Origin: Bromus sterilis
Lineage: Eukaryota > Streptophyta > Magnoliopsida > Poales > Poaceae
DNA length: 64,000 nucleotides
Assembly: GCA_950022295.1 (NCBI GenBank)
Contig: OX465598.1
Location: 115,427,001-115,491,000, forward strand
Reading direction: 5' to 3'
The first letter of the stretch is position 1; every line of letters begins with the position of its first letter. This document shows positions 61,511 to 64,000 of the stretch, in pieces. A program made the translations under genes and the position numbers. The notes beneath the pieces were generated by a model. That model ran no database searches. It was not told the DNA's origin and saw only the letters and a program-made list of their open reading frames with translations.

Positions 61511-64000
61511 GGCACTACTGGAATCCGCTGATTTGCCATCTGTTACAAAGGAATTTCATTTTGCATAACTTATTTGAACTCAAGACTTTTTGTGTATTCA
61601 ATATGCATCCTTCAAAGCCACATACTAAAATTTCAACCCTTTCTGACTTCATGTGCTATTTTTCATGCATTTAATGATTTATTTTGGGCTAAATGACCCT
61701 GAAATTGGAAAGCACTACAACTAAACTCAGAAAAGGTTGAAACTTGGCATGGCATCATCATTTGACCCACATAACATGTGTGCAAAAGTTGAGAGGGTTA
61801 TGGCAAAAGCTGGATGAACTCGTGTACAAACTAGACCATCTCTTTCGAAGTACGAGGGTTTCAGACGAAAAGTAATTTGTTACAAAGGCATTTCATTTTT
61901 CTAAACTTATATGAACTCAAGACTTTTTGTGCATTCATCATTCAAAGCCACATACTAAAATTTCAACCCTTTCTGACTTCATTTGCTATTTTTCCTGCAA
62001 TTAATGATTTATTTTGGGCTCAAATGACCATGAAATTGGAAAGCACTACAACTAAACTCAGAAAAGGTTGAAACTTGGCATGGTATCATCATTTGACCCA
62101 TATAACATGTGTGCAAAAGTTGGATCCACTTCGCGTACAAACTTGACCATCTCTTTCGAAGTACGAGGGTTTCAGACGAAAACTCATTTGTTACAAAGGA
62201 ATTTCATTTTTCTAAACATATTTGAACTCAAGACTTTTTGTGCATTCAATATGCATCATTCAAAGCCACATACTAAAATTTCTACCCTTTCTGACTTCAT
62301 TTGCTATTTTTCATGCATTTAATGATTTATTTTGGGCTGAAATGACCCTTAAATTGGAAAGCACTACAACTAAACTCAGAAAAGGTTGAAACTTGGCATG
62401 GTATCAACATTTGACCCACATAAAATGTGTGCAAAAGTTGAGAGGGCAACGGCAAAATCTGGATGCACTTCGTGTACAAACTGGACCATCTCTTTCGAAG
62501 TACGAGGGTTTCAGACGAAAACTCATCTGTTACAAAGGCATTTCATTTTTCTAAACTTATTTGAACTCAAGACTTTTTGTGCATTCAATATGCATCATTC
62601 AAATCCACATACTAAAATTTCAACCCTTTCTGACTTCATTTGCTATTTTTCATGCATTTAATGATTTATTTTGGGCCAAATGACCCCGAAATTGGAAAGC
62701 ACTACAACTAAACTCAGAAAAGGTTGAAATTCGCATGGTATCATCATTTGACCCACATAACATGTGTGCAAAAGTTGAGAGGGTTACGGCAAAAGCTGGA
62801 TGCATTTCGTGTACAAACTGGACCATCTCTTTCGAAGTTCGAGGGTTTCAGACGAAAACTCATCTGTTACAAAGGCATTTCATTTTTTGGCTTATTTGAA
62901 CTCAAGAATTTTTGTGCATTCAATATGCATCACTCAAAGCCGCATACTAAAATGTCAACCCTTTCTGACTTCATTTGCTATTTTTCATGCATTTAATGAT
63001 TTATTTTTGGCTCAAATGACCCTGAAATTGGAAAGCACTACAACTAAACTCAGAAAAGGTTGAAACCTGGCATGGTATCATCATTTGACCCACATAACAT
63101 GTGTGAAAAATTGAAAGGGTTACGGCAAAAGGTGGATGCACTTCGTGTACAAACTGGACCATCTCTTTCGAAGTACGAGGGTTTCAGACGAAAACTCATC
63201 TGTTACAAAGCATTTCATTTTTCTAAACTTATTTGAACTCAAGACTTTTTGTGCATTCAATATGCATCATTCAAAGCCACATACTAAAATTTCTACCCTT
63301 TCTGACTTCATTTGCTATTTTTCATGCATTTAATGATTTATTTTGGGCTCAAATGACCCTAAAATTGGAAAGCACTACAACTAAACTCAGAAAAGGTTGA
63401 AACTTGGCATGGTATCAACATTTGACGCACATAACATGTGTGCAAAAGTTGAGAGGGTTAAGGCAAAATCTGGATGCACTTCGTGTACAAACTAGACCAT
63501 CTCTTTCGAAGTACGAGGGTTTCAGACGAAAACTCATCTGTTACAAAGGCATTTCATTTGTCTAAACTTATTTGAACTCAAGACTTTTTGTGCATTCAAT
63601 ATGCATCATTCAAAGCCACATACTAAAATTTCAACCCTTTCTGACTTCATTTGCTATTTTTCATGCATTTAATGATTTATTTTGGGCTCAAATGACCCTG
63701 AAATTGGAAAGCACTACAACTAAACTCAGAAAAGGTTGAAACCTGGCATGGTATCATCATTTGACCCACATAACATGTGTGAAAAATTGAGAGGGTTACG
63801 GCAAAAGTTGGATGCACTTCGTGTACAAACTGGACCATCTCTTTCGAAGTACGAGGGTTTCAGACGAAAACTCATCTGTTACAAAGGCATTTCATTTTTC
63901 GGAACTTATTTGAACTCAAGACTTTTTGTGCATTCAATATGCATCATTCAAAGCCACATACTAAAATTTCAACCCTTTCTGACTTCATTTGCAAATTTTT
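61511..64000 (+). repeat. HOR block 9, cut by window edge
   Basis: Matches blocks 4 and 6 at offsets of 15,569 and 8942 bp. It shares 'ataaaatgtg', 'aaattcgcatgg' and 'gacgcacata' with both. The array continues past the window. Confidence 0.9.

Noticed and set aside
21188..63333. A 91-codon open frame repeated in most satellite monomers
   Set aside because: A second overlapping frame (about 87 codons) is open in the same monomers, there is no start context or promoter, and changes fall at all codon positions. Conservation is explained by array homogenisation.
21013..64000. CACTACAAC in every monomer as a transposon end
   Set aside because: It is part of the ordinary monomer with no flanking target duplication or inverted partner. 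Only the 24-bp scar variant departs from the consensus.
36480..64000. Afa/pAs1 satellite, because of the similar 340-bp length
   Set aside because: The monomer does not show sequence I associate with that family. Length alone is not evidence, so the satellite is left unnamed.

Overview
The window looks like heterochromatic DNA from a large grass genome, most likely a Triticeae species (wheat, Aegilops, rye or barley). The reasons are nested LTR retrotransposons with initiator-Met tRNA primer sites, LTRs over 3.5 kb, a transposon-like unit with CACCAACCGG/CCGGTTGGTG subterminal repeats, and a long array of a roughly 339-bp satellite. No ordinary single-copy gene is visible, and family and species names are deliberately not assigned.

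Layout. (1) 1-822 is the end of an LTR of a Ty3/gypsy family (minus strand), inserted into the 5' LTR of a copia-like, gag-only element on the plus strand (823-7680). That element has a PBS, a broken gag with a candidate 93-bp intron, about 3 kb of non-coding interior, a PPT and a 3' LTR. (2) At 7681 its 3' LTR is interrupted by a CACTA-like composite unit (7681 to about 19,735). This unit carries a broken B3-like gene and an unrecognised ORF, both minus strand, a CTAT microsatellite, and a right subterminal zone with two snRNA-type promoter modules. (3) A gypsy element (9712-18003, minus strand, 5-bp target duplication ACAGT) sits inside that unrecognised ORF. (4) 19,790-21,000 holds a 201-bp foldback element, a tandem pair of hairpins, an 85-bp tandem repeat and a short AP2/ERF-like ORF. 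(5) The satellite starts about 20 bp after that ORF (21,013) and runs to the end of the window. It is split by a second, nearly intact gypsy element of the same family as in (1) and (3) (24,189-36,479).

The gypsy elements are Tekay-like chromoviruses by domain order: gag, zinc knuckle, protease, RT, RNase H, integrase, C-terminal chromodomain. The copy at 24-36 kb has one in-frame stop. The copy at 9.7-18 kb has several breaks, a changed RT active site and a large 5' deletion.

The most unusual part is the satellite. On both sides of the second gypsy element the monomers are irregular. From about 39.7 kb onward they form a higher-order repeat with a base unit of six monomers (about 1.96 kb). 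This expands to 7-, 8- and 13-monomer blocks and to a 20-monomer macro-unit repeated at exactly 6,627 bp. Each block is marked by a monomer in which 61 bp are replaced by 24 bp resembling a CACTA transposon terminus.
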